This document shows positions 63,475 through 64,000 of a stretch of 64,000 nucleotides of DNA, one piece after another (the first letter of the stretch is position 1; each line of letters starts with the position of its first letter). A model generated the notes under the pieces. It saw only the letters and a list, made by a program, of their open reading frames with translations. It did not search any database and was not told where the DNA came from. The DNA is taken from positions 1,488,001-1,552,000 of the forward strand of contig NZ_CP048817.1 of the NCBI RefSeq assembly GCF_014171475.1, in the 5' to 3' direction. The position numbers and the translations under genes are program-made. This DNA comes from Sphingomonas sp. So64.6b (GTDB lineage Bacteria; Pseudomonadota; Alphaproteobacteria; Sphingomonadales; Sphingomonadaceae).

Positions 63475-64000
63475 CGGATCACTGCGCCGCCCAGCGACAC
63501 GCCGGCCGACGTTCCGATCAACAGGCTATGCGTGCCCGGCGCGGTGCGGCTGGTACTGCGCGCTACGTGCAGGGCGTGCGGCATGCCCGCTGCGATCTGA
63601 TTGCCATGATCGCGGAAGATATCGATCGTCCGGGCATGGCCATCGGGCACCGCGCGTTTGAGATGTTCGAGCGCCGCGGCGCTGGCCTGATGCGGTATTA
63701 TCGTATCGATCGCCTCTGCCGCGATGCCGGCTTCATTCAGCAAACGCTTCAGAAAGGGCGGAAACCTGCGCGCGGTGGCACTGAATAATGCCGGGCCGTC
63801 CATCCGGAAGCGGCTCGCGGCGAGAAAACCTTCAAGATCGTCATGCGGGCGCAGCCGGGTGCCGCCGGCTTCCAATCGGCACAAATCAGCACCGTCGCCG
63901 AAACTGCTCAGCCGGGCGGCAAGCAACAGGCTCGGCCCGTCCGCTTCAACCGCGACTGCCGCCGCGCCGTCACCGAAGATCACTGATGCCTCGGGCGAGG
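63468..64000 (-). CDS. FabH-like 3-oxoacyl-ACP synthase III (C-terminal part; 5' end outside window)
   Basis: About 177 residues are visible. ASVIFGDGAAAVAVE is the conserved domain-junction motif. IDTIIPHQASAAALEHL carries the catalytic His (PHQAN normally, Ser here in place of Asn), and FRDHGNQIAAGMPHALHVA holds the second Asn. The catalytic Cys lies beyond the window. As first visible gene of the cluster it likely makes the starting beta-keto intermediate by a decarboxylative or head-to-head condensation. Confidence 0.8.
   Translation of the reverse strand, partial: SPEASVIFGDGAAAVAVEADGPSLLLAARLSSFGDGADLCRLEAGGTRLRPHDDLEGFLAASRFRMDGPALFSATARRFPPFLKRLLNEAGIAAEAIDTIIPHQASAAALEHLKRAVPDGHARTIDIFRDHGNQIAAGMPHALHVARSTSRTAPGTHSLLIGTSAGVSLGGAVIRW

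Overview
The window looks like a Sphingomonas-type alphaproteobacterium (order Sphingomonadales). The support is high-GC codon use, a core block typical of that group (rodA-mrdA-mreDCB, mutL, rpsF-rpsR-rplI, fabD-fabG-acpP-fabF-mltG), an RcnB-family protein, and short palindromic intergenic repeats. The sequence divides sharply at a tRNA-Lys(CUU) gene near 41.1 kb. Everything to its left reads as one integrated conjugative or genomic island, and everything to its right is chromosome backbone.

Island, 1-41045 (left end outside the window). A complete IS66-family element (8-2887) with matched terminal repeats and a visible target duplication sits inside a DarT-type ADP-ribosyltransferase gene. 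Downstream of the darT remnant is an ADP-ribosylglycohydrolase with a VOC/glyoxalase-like C-terminal domain, split in frame at a run of ten G. A coupled trio follows: a MerR-like DNA-binding protein, a large DNA adenine methyltransferase and a RES-domain NAD+-consuming toxin candidate. Next are a fused MNT-HEPN protein, a 24-codon mini-gene before a strong terminator, a DEDD-exonuclease-like protein, a chimeric LigD polymerase fragment, and a HEPN/Toprim protein beside a nuclease-like protein. This is a dense defence and conflict region.

Its centrepiece (15368-27379) is a four-gene cluster coupled by ATGA overlaps: a ClpB-like AAA+ ATPase, an NrdG-like radical-SAM protein, a 2131-residue zinc-ribbon/pseudokinase/SF1-helicase/restriction-endonuclease-like fusion, and a coiled-coil protein. 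A secreted-type nuclease on the other strand and a second helical protein flank its end. I do not recognise this set as a named system, and it is the strongest candidate for an undescribed one. A Tn4371/Trb-type mating-pair module then follows (traG, a ribbon-helix-helix gene, trbBCDEJLFGI, a DUF2274 gene). The island ends with an excisionase-like gene, a tyrosine integrase and the tRNA-Lys target.

Chromosome, 41046-64000. The rod-shape operon (mreB, mreC, mreD, mrdA, rodA, minus strand) is followed by mutL, a small-membrane-protein region, the rpsF-rpsR-rplI operon, an acid-phosphatase homologue lacking an expected catalytic Asp, an RcnB-like protein, and the fatty-acid genes fabD, fabG, acpP, fabF and mltG. 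The right end is a tightly coupled seven-gene biosynthetic-looking cluster: a FabH-like ketosynthase, a short-chain dehydrogenase, a metallo-beta-lactamase-fold hydrolase, an ATP-grasp enzyme, an acyltransferase-like protein, a Rieske oxygenase and a converging CapK/PaaK-like adenylate-forming ligase. Its product is unknown. All identifications come from reading the sequence; no database search was run.
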